Notes: generated by a model from the sequence alone, not told the origin. A DNA stretch of 64,000 nucleotides from an uncultured Acetatifactor sp. (GCA_947624245.1 CANQJL010000014.1:1-64000), one strand, 5' to 3'. Counted from the first letter of the stretch, positions 44,888 to 53,336 are shown. Numbers and translations: made by a program.

Positions 44888-46783
44888 TTAATATCCAACA
44901 AACAAATATTCCTGTACAGAATTTCTATGTGATTTTGCATCACTTTGGTTGCCAAAAGAATATTTATAGTTCACCGGGATCACTTCCACATGCTCTATAT
45001 ATTTCGCCATAATTGCTACCATTTCATCTTGCGTAGGCAAGCTATTTGAGGAATAGGAAACAAGCAAAATGCTATTCGCAAATTTCCTAAACAGATGATC
45101 AAACGCATCTGCTGCACCTTTGCGAGTAGCAAATGGCGTAGGATACGATTTAAACTTCTTGGTTTGCGTATGTTGCTGAATTTCAACACCCTTCCAGTCA
45201 CGGGCAAGGCCTTCGACAAAATGATATCTACGAACATACTCATTGTCAGATAAAGGAGAGTAATACGGTGGATCAATATAAACCAAATCCGCTTGCTCCA
45301 CTCTTAAATCCATAGCATCTCCTTGCTTGGAACGATTGATTTGGCCATTATCAAACACAGCATTATTGACTGCTTCAACAGCCTCCAGGAACTGCTGGGC
45401 AAGTGTTTTTTGTAAATCCTTACGGCCATCATTGTAGCGCTGCCCTGTGTAGGTAAATATACCGCGAGGACGTTTCTTCATACATGCACGAATTAATGCT
45501 GTCATTGCAATAGCATGTTTATATTGATCTTTGATAGCAGCAATATTAGTACGAAGTGTATCAATCAAATCATTTTCCTCATCGCTGTAATATAGATCTT
45601 TGAAAGTCGATGCCACAAAATGATCTGACTTCCCATGTGTAATAAACAATTCCTTTGCTTCTTCTATTGGCAAAGTAATAGCATTGTTTTCTACCATTGC
45701 CTTAGTAAATGTTGCAGACATGGCCATATAATCATTACTAATCACTGCTTTGCCCTGCGCTTTGAACATATAGCCAACAATACCGGAACCAGAAAAAAGA
45801 TCCACAACAGTATTCACCTTAAATTGAGAGGCAACTGACCATATCTCGGCCAACAATTTACTCTTTGAACCCATAAAACGAGTAGGCGGATAAGCTAATA
45901 CTTGTTCCGGCAGAGGCTGATGAAGCAATTTAATTAAAGTGCGCTGTTTCGGAGGAATGGTAACAATGACATCCTCACCTTTGCGAGAACTTCCATTACA
46001 AGAAATATGCCGCTTTGTTTGAATGACATCAATATTGAATGGCGCATATAACTCATGTACCAACGGATGATTGGAATTTGTTAAAACAACATGACACCCC
46101 CGTTCATGCAAGGTCATAATCATCTTTGCAAGTTCAACATGATCTTCCTCGTAAAACTGTTCTTTGGTATATCGCTTAAAATCAGCATACTCAGAAATAG
46201 GCAAATATGGAGGATCCAGGAAAACAAAGTCTCCTGGCTGAGCATAATGCTCCAAAACCAGCAGATAGTCGTCGCACAATATATCTGCTTTTTTTAATGC
46301 TTCGGATGCTGCTCTCAATCCGGCCTCGTCGCAAATCTTTGGGTTTTTGTATTTCCCATAGGGGACATTAAATTTCCCCTGCTTGTTGACACGATATAAT
46401 CCATTAAAACAGGTTCTGTTCAGAAATATCGTTCTTGCAGCGGCTTCCGCCTTAGGGAGTGTCGTCCATTCCTGACTACGGACAGCATAAAACATCTCGG
46501 AAGTATTTTCGTACTGTTTAAGGAATCGGATAACATTCTCTACATGATCGGCAACTTCCCGATACATGTTAATCAATTCAGGATTGCTGTCTGCAATAAT
46601 TGCACTTTCTGGCTGTAAAGCAAAGAACATTGCGCCACCGCCAAAAAACGGCTCAATATATCGACCATAAGAGTTGGGTACTTTAGGCAAAAGATCGCCT
46701 AACATCTGTGTCTTGCCACCAGCCCATTTCAGAATAGGCTTAGCTTGAACAGGCTCTATTTTTCTAACCGCTTGCTCTGCCAT
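44888..46783 (-). CDS. fused two-domain adenine-N6 DNA methyltransferase of a type IIS system
   Basis: This protein has about 631 residues and two Dam/D12-class methyltransferase domains. The first (about 10-280) has LKWAGGKTQML, PFFGGGAMFFAL and the catalytic DPPYLPIS. The second (about 300-631) has RFMGSKSKLL, VDLFSGSGIVGY and DPPYYSPLSD. Each would methylate adenine on one strand of an asymmetric site, as in M.FokI. The start at 46783 follows AAGGGGG; an ATG at 46801 overlaps the HTH gene stop (ATGA). It protects host DNA from the endonuclease encoded next. Confidence 0.93.
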   Translation of the reverse strand: MAEQAVRKIEPVQAKPILKWAGGKTQMLGDLLPKVPNSYGRYIEPFFGGGAMFFALQPESAIIADSNPELINMYREVADHVENVIRFLKQYENTSEMFYAVRSQEWTTLPKAEAAARTIFLNRTCFNGLYRVNKQGKFNVPYGKYKNPKICDEAGLRAASEALKKADILCDDYLLVLEHYAQPGDFVFLDPPYLPISEYADFKRYTKEQFYEEDHVELAKMIMTLHERGCHVVLTNSNHPLVHELYAPFNIDVIQTKRHISCNGSSRKGEDVIVTIPPKQRTLIKLLHQPLPEQVLAYPPTRFMGSKSKLLAEIWSVASQFKVNTVVDLFSGSGIVGYMFKAQGKAVISNDYMAMSATFTKAMVENNAITLPIEEAKELFITHGKSDHFVASTFKDLYYSDEENDLIDTLRTNIAAIKDQYKHAIAMTALIRACMKKRPRGIFTYTGQRYNDGRKDLQKTLAQQFLEAVEAVNNAVFDNGQINRSKQGDAMDLRVEQADLVYIDPPYYSPLSDNEYVRRYHFVEGLARDWKGVEIQQHTQTKKFKSYPTPFATRKGAADAFDHLFRKFANSILLVSYSSNSLPTQDEMVAIMAKYIEHVEVIPVNYKYSFGNQSDAKSHRNSVQEYLFVGY

Positions 46784-46797
46784 TGTACTCGCCCCCT

Positions 46798-47010
46798 TCA
46801 TTTGATGGTATCTTGTGTTAATTCCATAATATCGCCTATGTCACACTGTAAAGCTGTACAAATTTTAACCAGCACATCTGTAGTGACATTTTCGTTTTTA
46901 CCGAGTTTCGCCATCGAAGCATGACTGATGCCAGCAGCAACACACAAATCCTTTTTCTTCATATCACGATCAATTAAGATCTTCCATAATTTTTTATAAC
47001 TAACTGCCAT
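46798..47010 (-). CDS. small XRE-family HTH regulator, probable controller protein
   Basis: This 70-residue protein is a single Cro/CI-type helix-turn-helix. DMKKKDLCVAAGISHASMAK (about 16-35) is the HTH, and the end LQCDIGDIMEL is typical of XRE regulators. It is the first gene of the restriction-modification run and overlaps the methyltransferase start, like C proteins that time M and R expression. I do not see a clear C-box, so autoregulation is inference. GAGG precedes the ATG. Confidence 0.85.
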   Translation of the reverse strand: MAVSYKKLWKILIDRDMKKKDLCVAAGISHASMAKLGKNENVTTDVLVKICTALQCDIGDIMELTQDTIK

Positions 47011-47089
47011 TGTCTACACCTCGACACCACATATATATTATTCAAAAAATCACAGATCAAAGAAATAATTTCAGCGAATACTGAGTTCT

Positions 47090-47118
47090 ATTTTATCATA
47101 GTCTTGTTATATTTTCAA
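47090..47118 (-). promoter_or_regulatory. sigma-A promoter of the HTH-methyltransferase-endonuclease run
   Basis: TTGAAA, 17 bases, TAAAAT on the minus strand, about 75 bases before the HTH start. Confidence 0.65.
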
Positions 47119-47151
47119 GATATACGGTGTAATTTTTGTTTCCCATTTTTA

Positions 47152-47179
47152 TCAATATAGCCCTTGTTTCTTCCGATAT
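47152..47179 (+). promoter_or_regulatory. candidate sigma-28 promoter of the FliD-like gene
   Basis: TCAA, 16 bases, TCCGATAT on the plus strand. The -10 is close to the sigma-28 consensus; the -35 is weak. A leader of about 125 bases would follow, with the palindrome GTGGGCCCAC inside it. Confidence 0.4.
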
Positions 47180-47308
47180 AATGTGTTACAATCAATATAA
47201 CTATATAAAGAGTGGGTCAGTGGGCCCACGCAACAGGCTGAAAAGGGACTTTCGGTCTGCGGATTGTTTCAGATTGTCACTCATTCATGGAGGAAAGGAG
47301 GCGTGGCA

Positions 47309-48604
47309 ATGAGTTCCGTTCTCAACGCGGTATACAACAATTATCTCACCGCTTATACACCGAAGCCGCTCACGCGGTACGACGCTCACAAAAAGAGCGA
47401 GCTTCGCAATGTATATAATTCCATTGTCAAAATGAATAAAGACGCCCCCTGGTATCTTCCCACCACCAGCAAGGAGACCCAGCATTACGCCGTAGATTTG
47501 AAGGAAAATGCGCGGGAGCTGCACAATGTGATCGCAGGACTGGGCGGTCTGGAGAAGGACGGTCTGTTCAGCAAGAAGAGCGCTTACTCTTCCGATAACG
47601 AGATTGCTGACGCCACCTATATCGGTCCCCAGGACTTTGAGGGCGAGGCGCCTTCTCTGGAGCTGGAAGTGCGGTCGCTGGCATCTCCTCAGGAAAATCT
47701 GGGCCTGTTCCTTCCCGATGCCCCGGTGAGCCTGCCTCCCGATACGTACTCTTTTGATATCAGCATCAACGACATGAACTACGAGTTCCAGTTCTCGATC
47801 AGCGAGGGCGAAACGAACCGTGATGTGCAGGAGCGTCTGGTCCGCCTGCTCAACAATTCGGGCATCGGCGTCAAGGCCAACATCGCGGAATCGGAGGGCA
47901 AGACCTCTATCCGGCTCATGTCGGAGGCTACCGGTCTCTCGCAAAATAAGAGCAGACTGTTTACCGTCAGCGACGACCACACCAGCAAGAGCACCGGCAC
48001 CGTGGACTACTTCGGCTTGGATTTTGTGAGCCATCAGGCGTCCAATGCGGACATTGTAATAAACGGCGAAGGGCGCACTGCCGCTTCCAACCACTTTACC
48101 GTGGGAAAATTGTTCGAGATTGACTTAAAGAACGTAAGTCCGGAGGGCCGCTCTGTACAGATCGGTCTGAAGACGGACATAGAATCGCTGGCAGACAACG
48201 TGGCGCACCTAATCGGCGGCTACAATGATTTCATGAAAGCCGCTTCCTCCTATCTCGGCTCCCAGGCAAAGAGCAGGCAGCTGGTGCAGGAATTAAAAGG
48301 AATCGCGCTGGTACACGGCAGTTCTTTGGAGTCCATAGGATTTACCATGGCGGAGGACGGCACGCTGGAGCTGGATAAGGACACGCTTCGCGACACCGCT
48401 CTGCGTTCCAGAAATCTTTCGGAGACGTTCAGCCATCTGAAGGGCTTCTCCGACATGCTGCTGCAAAAGAGCGATCAGGTGGCCTTAAATCCCATGCAGT
48501 ATGTTCAGCGGACCACCGTGGCCTACAAGAATCCGGGCCACAATTTCATCAGTCCTTACGCGCCAAGCGCCTACAGCGGCATGATGTTCAACGGATATTG
48601 TTAA
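47309..48604 (+). CDS. FliD-like flagellar protein, plus-strand orphan
   Basis: This 431-residue protein lacks the usual FliD N-terminus but shares its later layout. A central region has beta-rich segments (TYSFDISINDMNYEFQFSI) and an ETNRDVQERLVRLLNNSGIGVKA block like flagellin-hook IN motifs. A C-terminal part has VAHLIGGYNDFMKAASSYL and DGTLELDKDTLRD, as in FliD C-termini. It probably acts in filament capping or as an export-linked accessory. It stands on the opposite strand to the flagellar operon. AGGAGG lies before the start at 47309. The family assignment is tentative. Confidence 0.65.
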   Translation: MSSVLNAVYNNYLTAYTPKPLTRYDAHKKSELRNVYNSIVKMNKDAPWYLPTTSKETQHYAVDLKENARELHNVIAGLGGLEKDGLFSKKSAYSSDNEIADATYIGPQDFEGEAPSLELEVRSLASPQENLGLFLPDAPVSLPPDTYSFDISINDMNYEFQFSISEGETNRDVQERLVRLLNNSGIGVKANIAESEGKTSIRLMSEATGLSQNKSRLFTVSDDHTSKSTGTVDYFGLDFVSHQASNADIVINGEGRTAASNHFTVGKLFEIDLKNVSPEGRSVQIGLKTDIESLADNVAHLIGGYNDFMKAASSYLGSQAKSRQLVQELKGIALVHGSSLESIGFTMAEDGTLELDKDTLRDTALRSRNLSETFSHLKGFSDMLLQKSDQVALNPMQYVQRTTVAYKNPGHNFISPYAPSAYSGMMFNGYC

Positions 48605-48649
48605 AAAGCTTCCTGTATCCCGAACCATTCGGAATAAGGAAGCTTTTTT
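48603..48649. terminator. bidirectional terminator between the FliD-like gene and glf
   Basis: AAAGCTTCCT pairs with AGGAAGCTTT, enclosing an inner CCGAA/TTCGG hairpin. Six Ts follow on the plus strand and five on the minus strand. It serves the two convergent genes. Confidence 0.9.
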
Positions 48650-48659
48650 CTGCTTATTT

Positions 48660-49781
48660 TCAGGATTTTGACAGGCTCTCTGCCAGCTTCAGCGCCTCGG
48701 CGATGACCTTGTCCATATCGTAGTATCGGTACATTCCCAGCCTTCCGCCGAAGATCACATTGGGTTCCGCCTTCGCCAGCTCCTCATAACGGCGGTAGAG
48801 ATCGCTGTTGCGCTCATCGTTTATGGGATAATAAGGCTCATCGCCTTTCTTCCATGCCGCAGGATACTCTCTGGTGATCACCGTATCCGGCTGGTTCCCG
48901 AACTCAAAATGCTTATGCTCGATGATTCTGGTGTACGGCACGGTCCTCTCCGTGTAGTTCACAACGGCATTCCCCTGATAGTTGTCGCAGCCTGCAAGCA
49001 GCTCCTCCTCAAACCGCAGAGAGCGATACTGCAGCTCCCCCAGCCGGTAATCGAAGTACTCGTCTATCATGCCGGTGTATAGCACCGTCCCAAAGGTATC
49101 CGGCTGCGCCGCCGCGCTGTTTTTGGCAAGAAAATCTTTATAGTCCACGCCGAGCCTCACAGGGGTATCCCCCAGCATTTTTTCTATAATGCGGGTGTAA
49201 CCGCCCACGGGAATCCCTTGATATCTGTCAGTAAAATAGTTGTTGTCGTAAGTAAAACGGACGGGAAGCCTTTTGATGATAAAAGCCGGAAGCTCCGTGC
49301 AGCTCCTGCCCCACTGCTTTTCCGTATAGCCCTTTACCAGCTTCTCATATACGTCCCGCCCCACCAGATTCAGCGCCTGTTCTTCCAGGTTCCGCGGCTC
49401 CTCCACGGCGGCCTCCCGCCGCTGGCGCTCAATGATCTCCCGCGCCTGTGCGGGCGTTTTAATTCCCCACATTTTGCTGAAGGTGTTCATATTAAAGGGA
49501 AGATTGTACAGCTCGTCCCCGTACACCGCCACCGGTGAATTGATATAATGATTGAACTCTGCGAACCCGTTCACATAGTCCCAGACCTTTTTGTCTGAGG
49601 TATGAAAAATATGGGCGCCGTACTTATGAATCTCAATGCCGCTGCGGGATTCCGTATAGATATTCCCGCCAATATGATCCCGTCTGTCTATGCACAGGCA
49701 CCGTTTTCCCGCTTTTGCCATCTCACAGGCAAATACCGCGCCGAACAGACCGGTCCCGACAATCAGATAGTCATATTTCAT
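48660..49781 (-). CDS. glf: UDP-galactopyranose mutase
   Basis: This 373-residue flavoprotein turns UDP-galactopyranose into UDP-galactofuranose. It has the FAD loop IVGTGLFGAVFACEMAKAG (about 6-24), the RDHIGGN block, and KYGAHIFHTSDKKVW, plus VRFTYDNNYFTDRYQGIPVGGY. The C-terminus has the EYPAAWKKGDEPYYPI substrate loop and GGRLGMYRYYDMD. The start overlaps the stop of the XRE gene upstream (ATGA). Galactofuranose would feed a surface polysaccharide or a flagellar glycan; galE lies 11 kb away. Confidence 0.96.
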   Translation of the reverse strand: MKYDYLIVGTGLFGAVFACEMAKAGKRCLCIDRRDHIGGNIYTESRSGIEIHKYGAHIFHTSDKKVWDYVNGFAEFNHYINSPVAVYGDELYNLPFNMNTFSKMWGIKTPAQAREIIERQRREAAVEEPRNLEEQALNLVGRDVYEKLVKGYTEKQWGRSCTELPAFIIKRLPVRFTYDNNYFTDRYQGIPVGGYTRIIEKMLGDTPVRLGVDYKDFLAKNSAAAQPDTFGTVLYTGMIDEYFDYRLGELQYRSLRFEEELLAGCDNYQGNAVVNYTERTVPYTRIIEHKHFEFGNQPDTVITREYPAAWKKGDEPYYPINDERNSDLYRRYEELAKAEPNVIFGGRLGMYRYYDMDKVIAEALKLAESLSKS

Positions 49782-50128
49782 TTACTCTTTTTCCCCTTGG
49801 CTTTATACTTGTCGAGCTGAACAAAGTCCTCCATCAGTTCCAACACCTTATCGCGCCCCGCCTGATTCAGCTTGACATAATTCTGCATGACGCGATTCTC
49901 CAGAAGCTGCGCTCCCAGCGAAGCGTCCCTCTCCAGAGAGGAAAAATCCACCGGGTTCAAGCTCAATTTATCGCACATTTTGATAACGGTACCGTATGCC
50001 ATGCCCTCGATGCCCCGCTCCAAAGCCGTCACCAGAGTGCTGTACGGAATTTCCATCTCAAGCGCGAACTGCCTTATGCTGCGGTACTGATTCAGAATCT
50101 CTTTTTTCAAAACTTCAGCTTTCGTCAT
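49778..50128 (-). CDS. XRE-type regulator upstream of glf
   Basis: This 116-residue protein has an N-terminal helix-turn-helix, SIRQFALEMEIPYSTLVTAL (about 17-36) with TVIKMCDKLSLNP, and a charged C-terminal half for dimerisation or sensing. Its gene overlaps glf by four bases, so it is likely co-transcribed. Two inverted repeats in its promoter make autoregulation probable. GGAGGAG precedes the ATG. Confidence 0.85.
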   Translation of the reverse strand: MTKAEVLKKEILNQYRSIRQFALEMEIPYSTLVTALERGIEGMAYGTVIKMCDKLSLNPVDFSSLERDASLGAQLLENRVMQNYVKLNQAGRDKVLELMEDFVQLDKYKAKGKKSK

Positions 50129-50161
50129 AATACTCTCCTCCGTAAACTAGCATATGAATTT

Positions 50162-50210
50162 TAGTCTGTACGACTACTATATGATATATTGTACTATTTT
50201 GCAAGTACAA
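50162..50210 (-). promoter_or_regulatory. inverted-repeat operators of the XRE-glf operon
   Basis: TTGTAC and GTACAA (50189-50210) flank the -35 region. TAGTC and GACTA (50162-50176) lie over the start region. Each has a GTAC core. They are candidate binding sites for the XRE protein. Confidence 0.5.
50176..50204 (-). promoter_or_regulatory. sigma-A promoter of the XRE-glf operon
   Basis: TTGCAA, 17 bases, TATAGT on the minus strand. Confidence 0.7.
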
Positions 50211-50271
50211 CTGAACCCTTTTTACCTGTTTTTAGAAAAATAATAAAAATTATTAAAATTGAAAATAAGAC

Positions 50272-50297
50272 AAAAAAGGAGCGGCCAAAGCCACCCC
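50272..50297 (-). terminator. terminator after fliT-like gene
   Basis: On the minus strand GGGGTGGC pairs with GCCGCTCC, using G-U pairs, then TTTTTT. It ends the flagellar operon. Confidence 0.75.
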
Positions 50298-50301
50298 CTT
50301 G

Positions 50302-50778
50302 TTACTTCTTACTGTCCAGGAACTGTGGAAGCACCACAGAAGAACGATTCATATTTTTGTAGTAATCATAAGCCGCTTTGGAGCTCTGGCGTCCCGCTCG
50401 AATCCCTTCCCGCTCCTTGCGGAAGAAATCTTCCACCAATTTCTTGTTGCGGGCTTCCTGAGCCTGAATGGTCACACTGGTGTCCATCACCTTCGTCACC
50501 AATTCCTGCAGACGTTTGATCTGGTCTTTGTACTGCTCCCGATTGCCCTCCAACTCCTTGGCGACCTTGGCGTAAAGGCTCTCAAAACCGTTGTCCAGCG
50601 CAGTCAGCTTCTCGATCAGCCTTCCCTTTTCTTCCACATACTCGTCAAAGCGGTCTATGTCTGCTTCCTCGGACTGAAAGAGCTCCTGCTGCTTCAGATT
50701 GTACTGCTGTATTTCGTCCATGACTTGCAGCTTGTTCTGCAGGCTCTCCTCCAATAGGGTCAGATAATTTCCTGTCAT
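50302..50778 (-). CDS. FliT-like flagellar chaperone
   Basis: This 158-residue, mostly helical protein begins MTGNYLTLLEESLQNKLQVM and has a long coiled-coil-like stretch to about 110, then a basic tail (SSKAAYDYYKNMNRS). By position directly after fliS, which it abuts, it is the FliT or FlgN-type export chaperone of the FliD cap in this group. The sequence itself is weakly conserved, so the name rests mainly on context. Confidence 0.7.
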   Translation of the reverse strand: MTGNYLTLLEESLQNKLQVMDEIQQYNLKQQELFQSEEADIDRFDEYVEEKGRLIEKLTALDNGFESLYAKVAKELEGNREQYKDQIKRLQELVTKVMDTSVTIQAQEARNKKLVEDFFRKEREGIRAGRQSSKAAYDYYKNMNRSSVVLPQFLDSKK

Positions 50779-51162
50779 TTACATCCCTTTCTCCCGGTTG
50801 AGCTTCATTACCTCTTTCCAGGTGTCGCGCATAGCTCGCAGATGCGTGTTGACTTCCTCCAAGATCTGCACATCTTTCTTGATATTCGCCTCCACCAGCC
50901 TCTGGCTGAGATAGGAATACACCCTGTCAAAGTCCTCCGCCACGGGGTACTTCATATCAAGCGTCTGCCTGAAATAGTCAACAATGCGCTCCACCTTGGT
51001 AATGTGGACATGCGCTTTCTCAACATCCTTTTGCTCCACAGCCAGAATGGCAATATTACAGAACTTGATCGCTCCCTCATAGAGCATCAGGGTAAGCTCC
51101 GCGGGCGAAGCCGTCAGAACCTTACTGTTATTGTACTGTGCGTAAGCGTTGGGTAAAGCCAT
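50779..51162 (-). CDS. fliS: flagellar export chaperone FliS
   Basis: This 127-residue protein begins with YAQYNNSKVLTASPAELTLMLYEGAIKF, here split as YAQYNNSKVL and TASPAELTLMLYEGAIKF. This is the standard FliS signature, followed by a helical bundle. FliS binds the flagellin C-terminus, keeps it unpolymerised and, with FliW, takes part in the flagellin-CsrA control circuit. It follows fliD by 40 bases and abuts the fliT-like gene. Confidence 0.96.
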   Translation of the reverse strand: MALPNAYAQYNNSKVLTASPAELTLMLYEGAIKFCNIAILAVEQKDVEKAHVHITKVERIVDYFRQTLDMKYPVAEDFDRVYSYLSQRLVEANIKKDVQILEEVNTHLRAMRDTWKEVMKLNREKGM

Positions 51163-51202
51163 AATTCAGCATCCTGCCTTTCTGTCGTCAAAATCCTTTT
51201 TA

Positions 51203-52723
51203 TCAACCGCCAAGCAAAGCCGTCACAGCACTTGCATTGCTCTGCATCTTAGCCATTGCCGTCTCCATGTCTGCAAATTTAGCGTACCATTTGTCCTCGT
51301 AATCCGCAAGCTTGTTCTCCAGATCTTTGATCTTGGAGGTATAATCATCATATTCCTTCTTCATGCGGATATCTTCGTAGACCGTATAGGAAGAGCTGTA
51401 TTCGGTACGGGCCATGCGGTCTGTCAGCTCGGAATACATATTTCTGGAAAGTCCTACAAAGAAATCTATCACGCTCTCGGGATCGTTGGCGATCATGGAA
51501 CGCAGCTTATCCGCATTACCTGCCGTATTGGCATCGTCCGCATCACCGTCAATGTGATATGCGTTCTTCTCATTGTCCGGCGCAGTGAAATAGCTGAGCG
51601 TCTCAATTCCGAAATCGGAGAGGTACATCTGCTTTCCGTTCACCTCAACGCCCTTCATCATGATCTGCTTCAGGGCAGTGGACACCGTTCCGAGAGTGGA
51701 ATCCCTACGGAGCAGGGAATCTTTTACCTTTTTCTCCCACTCCTCCACCTCGCTGTCAGACATAGCGTCCTTCTCTTCATTGGTCAGAGGCTCATAGCCC
51801 CTGGCGGAATCTGCGTTGTACAGCTTATCCATCTCATTGATGAGCTCGTTGTACTCCTTCAGAAAGCCCTTGATCATATCGTAAATGCCGTCGGTATCGT
51901 CCTGCGTCGTCAGGGTAACGGTCTCATTCTCCGCTGTGGTGGCATTGATAGTAAGGGTCAGTCCGTTGATCTCAAAGGTATTTCTGGAGCCGGTATACTT
52001 CACGCCGTTCAGATAAATCTCAGCGTCCACGGCATCGTTCTTGACGGCCCCCGAATCCCCATCCGTATAATTCAGGCCCAGCTTCTTAAGCGCTTCCATT
52101 CCTGCTTCGTCTCCCGCGCTCAGGGAAAAGTCATTGGCCAGACCCGTATCCTTGGAGGCCAGATAGAATCTCTGGTTGGCAGCATCAAAAGAAGCGTTGA
52201 TGCCGGCATCTCGGAAAGACTGCACCAGCTGTCCGATCGTAGTCGAACCGGAAATACTGATCTCTTTCTCCTCTCCGCCGACAGTGAGCTTCAGAGAACC
52301 CTGCTCGAGACCCTCCAGGCCCAGCTCGCTAAGCTGGGTGTCAGTGGTATAGCTCTGTGCTTCCCCCTGCTCCCCTTTGCCAAGCTGCGCGCCGGTCAGG
52401 TAACCGGACTGCGCCATAGCGCTTACTTTCAGGCTCTGCACGCTGTTCATAGCGCCTTCACCGGTGATTACGCTGGCCACATTGCCGTTGGACACCTTGG
52501 TGACCTTCTTCATGTAAGAGCTCTGAAATCTCAGATTGCTCAGCGTACCGTTATAGAGCTTTGTAATCTTCGTGTTCAGCGCCTTCCAAGCGTCCTGCGT
52601 CCACTGAAGCTTGGTCTGCGCCTTCTTTGCATCGTCTACCTTGACACGTTTAGCTTCCACCAGCTGTGTTACGATACTCTCGGTATCCATACCGGACATA
52701 AGCCCGCTCAATCTCATCGGCAT
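51203..52723 (-). CDS. fliD: flagellar filament cap protein FliD
   Basis: This 506-residue hook-associated protein 2 has the N-terminal signature MRLSGLMSGMDTESIVTQLV and WTQDAWKALNTKI (FliD_N). Flagellin-IN-like beta segments lie in the middle, and the C-terminal FliD_C region has VEEWEKKVKDSLLRRDSTLG and a long terminal helix ending LADYEDKWYAKFADMETAM. The cap pentamer folds flagellin at the growing tip. It follows flaG by 16 bases. Confidence 0.96.
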   Translation of the reverse strand: MPMRLSGLMSGMDTESIVTQLVEAKRVKVDDAKKAQTKLQWTQDAWKALNTKITKLYNGTLSNLRFQSSYMKKVTKVSNGNVASVITGEGAMNSVQSLKVSAMAQSGYLTGAQLGKGEQGEAQSYTTDTQLSELGLEGLEQGSLKLTVGGEEKEISISGSTTIGQLVQSFRDAGINASFDAANQRFYLASKDTGLANDFSLSAGDEAGMEALKKLGLNYTDGDSGAVKNDAVDAEIYLNGVKYTGSRNTFEINGLTLTINATTAENETVTLTTQDDTDGIYDMIKGFLKEYNELINEMDKLYNADSARGYEPLTNEEKDAMSDSEVEEWEKKVKDSLLRRDSTLGTVSTALKQIMMKGVEVNGKQMYLSDFGIETLSYFTAPDNEKNAYHIDGDADDANTAGNADKLRSMIANDPESVIDFFVGLSRNMYSELTDRMARTEYSSSYTVYEDIRMKKEYDDYTSKIKDLENKLADYEDKWYAKFADMETAMAKMQSNASAVTALLGG

Positions 52724-52739
52724 AATTTATTCCTCCTCA

Positions 52740-53168
52740 TTATCTTTTCTCGTCTACCAAAATACCTGCCAGCTCCCAGACCTTTGCGATCATATCCAGC
52801 GTCTTTTCGGGAGGAAGTTCCTTGATGACTTCCTTGGTCGTCTTGTCTACGATCTTGATCGTTATGCGGTTGGTATCCTCATGGATCCCGAATACCGCCT
52901 CTGAATTCTGCATACTGCGGTTCAGCTTCTCAACGGCCTTGCGCACCTGCTCCTGGCTGGGCTGTTCCTTGCTCTGCTCGCCGTTGTCAGCCTGCCCCTT
53001 CTCCTGCGCATTCTCGACAACACTCGTGGTCCTGTCGATCTGCTCCGCCGCCTGCACGCTGCTGTCGGCATTCTCCGGCTTTTCGGTCTGCACAGGGGCC
53101 TGAGGCTTCTGCACTACACTTCCCTGTGCCTGTACAGTCATTACACTTGAAATCGGTTCAATCGTCAT
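52740..53168 (-). CDS. flaG: FlaG-family flagellar protein
   Basis: This 142-residue protein has a low-complexity N-terminal half rich in Gln, Glu and Ala (about 10-75), then the FlaG domain (about 80-142: VRKAVEKLNRSMQNSEAVF, DKTTKEVIKELPPEKTLDM). FlaG influences filament length in other bacteria. The start at 53168 follows GGAGG eight bases upstream; a GTG at 53177 overlaps that site. A sigma-28 promoter lies upstream, so flaG starts a second transcript. Confidence 0.92.
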   Translation of the reverse strand: MTIEPISSVMTVQAQGSVVQKPQAPVQTEKPENADSSVQAAEQIDRTTSVVENAQEKGQADNGEQSKEQPSQEQVRKAVEKLNRSMQNSEAVFGIHEDTNRITIKIVDKTTKEVIKELPPEKTLDMIAKVWELAGILVDEKR

Positions 53169-53248
53169 TTTATCCACCTCCGTGTGAAATCCTGTTTATC
53201 GCTGCTTACTCAGAACATACTGCGTCCGAGATAATGTATCTAGTAACT

Positions 53249-53275
53249 TTATCGGTTGTTCTGTCTAAAAAATTA
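53249..53275 (-). promoter_or_regulatory. sigma-28 promoter of flaG-fliD-fliS-fliT
   Basis: TAAT, 15 bases, ACCGATAA on the minus strand, close to the sigma-28 consensus TAAA-N15-GCCGATAA. It lies in the only wide gap of the operon. Confidence 0.75.
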
Positions 53276-53336
53276 ACAGGAAAGCACAAAATTTTTGCGC
53301 CTCCCTGCCAATATCTCATTTGCCTGTCTGTGCGGC

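Larger units (their letters stand above)
39050..47200. mobile_element. AT-rich accessory (defence) island
   Basis: The stretch between spoIIID and the flagellar locus differs from both flanks in base composition. It holds a type IIS restriction-modification system, an XRE-ImmA/PIN-like pair, decayed genes, an orphan gene and a transposase remnant. I see no integrase and no clear flanking repeat, so the boundaries are approximate. Confidence 0.65.

Noticed and set aside
39128-47275. Shared CAGATTGTC words near both island ends as attachment-site repeats
   Set aside because: Only nine bases match and the surrounding bases differ. This is expected by chance over 8 kb, and there is no integrase or tRNA gene.
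47200-47300. Cyclic-di-GMP riboswitch before the FliD-like gene
   Set aside because: CACGCAACAGG looks a little like the GEMM core, but the remaining conserved helices and the second receptor segment are missing.
36304-49781. A single galactofuranose operon joining galE and glf
   Set aside because: The two genes are more than 11 kb apart, with an island between and separate promoters. They may cooperate biochemically but are not one operon.
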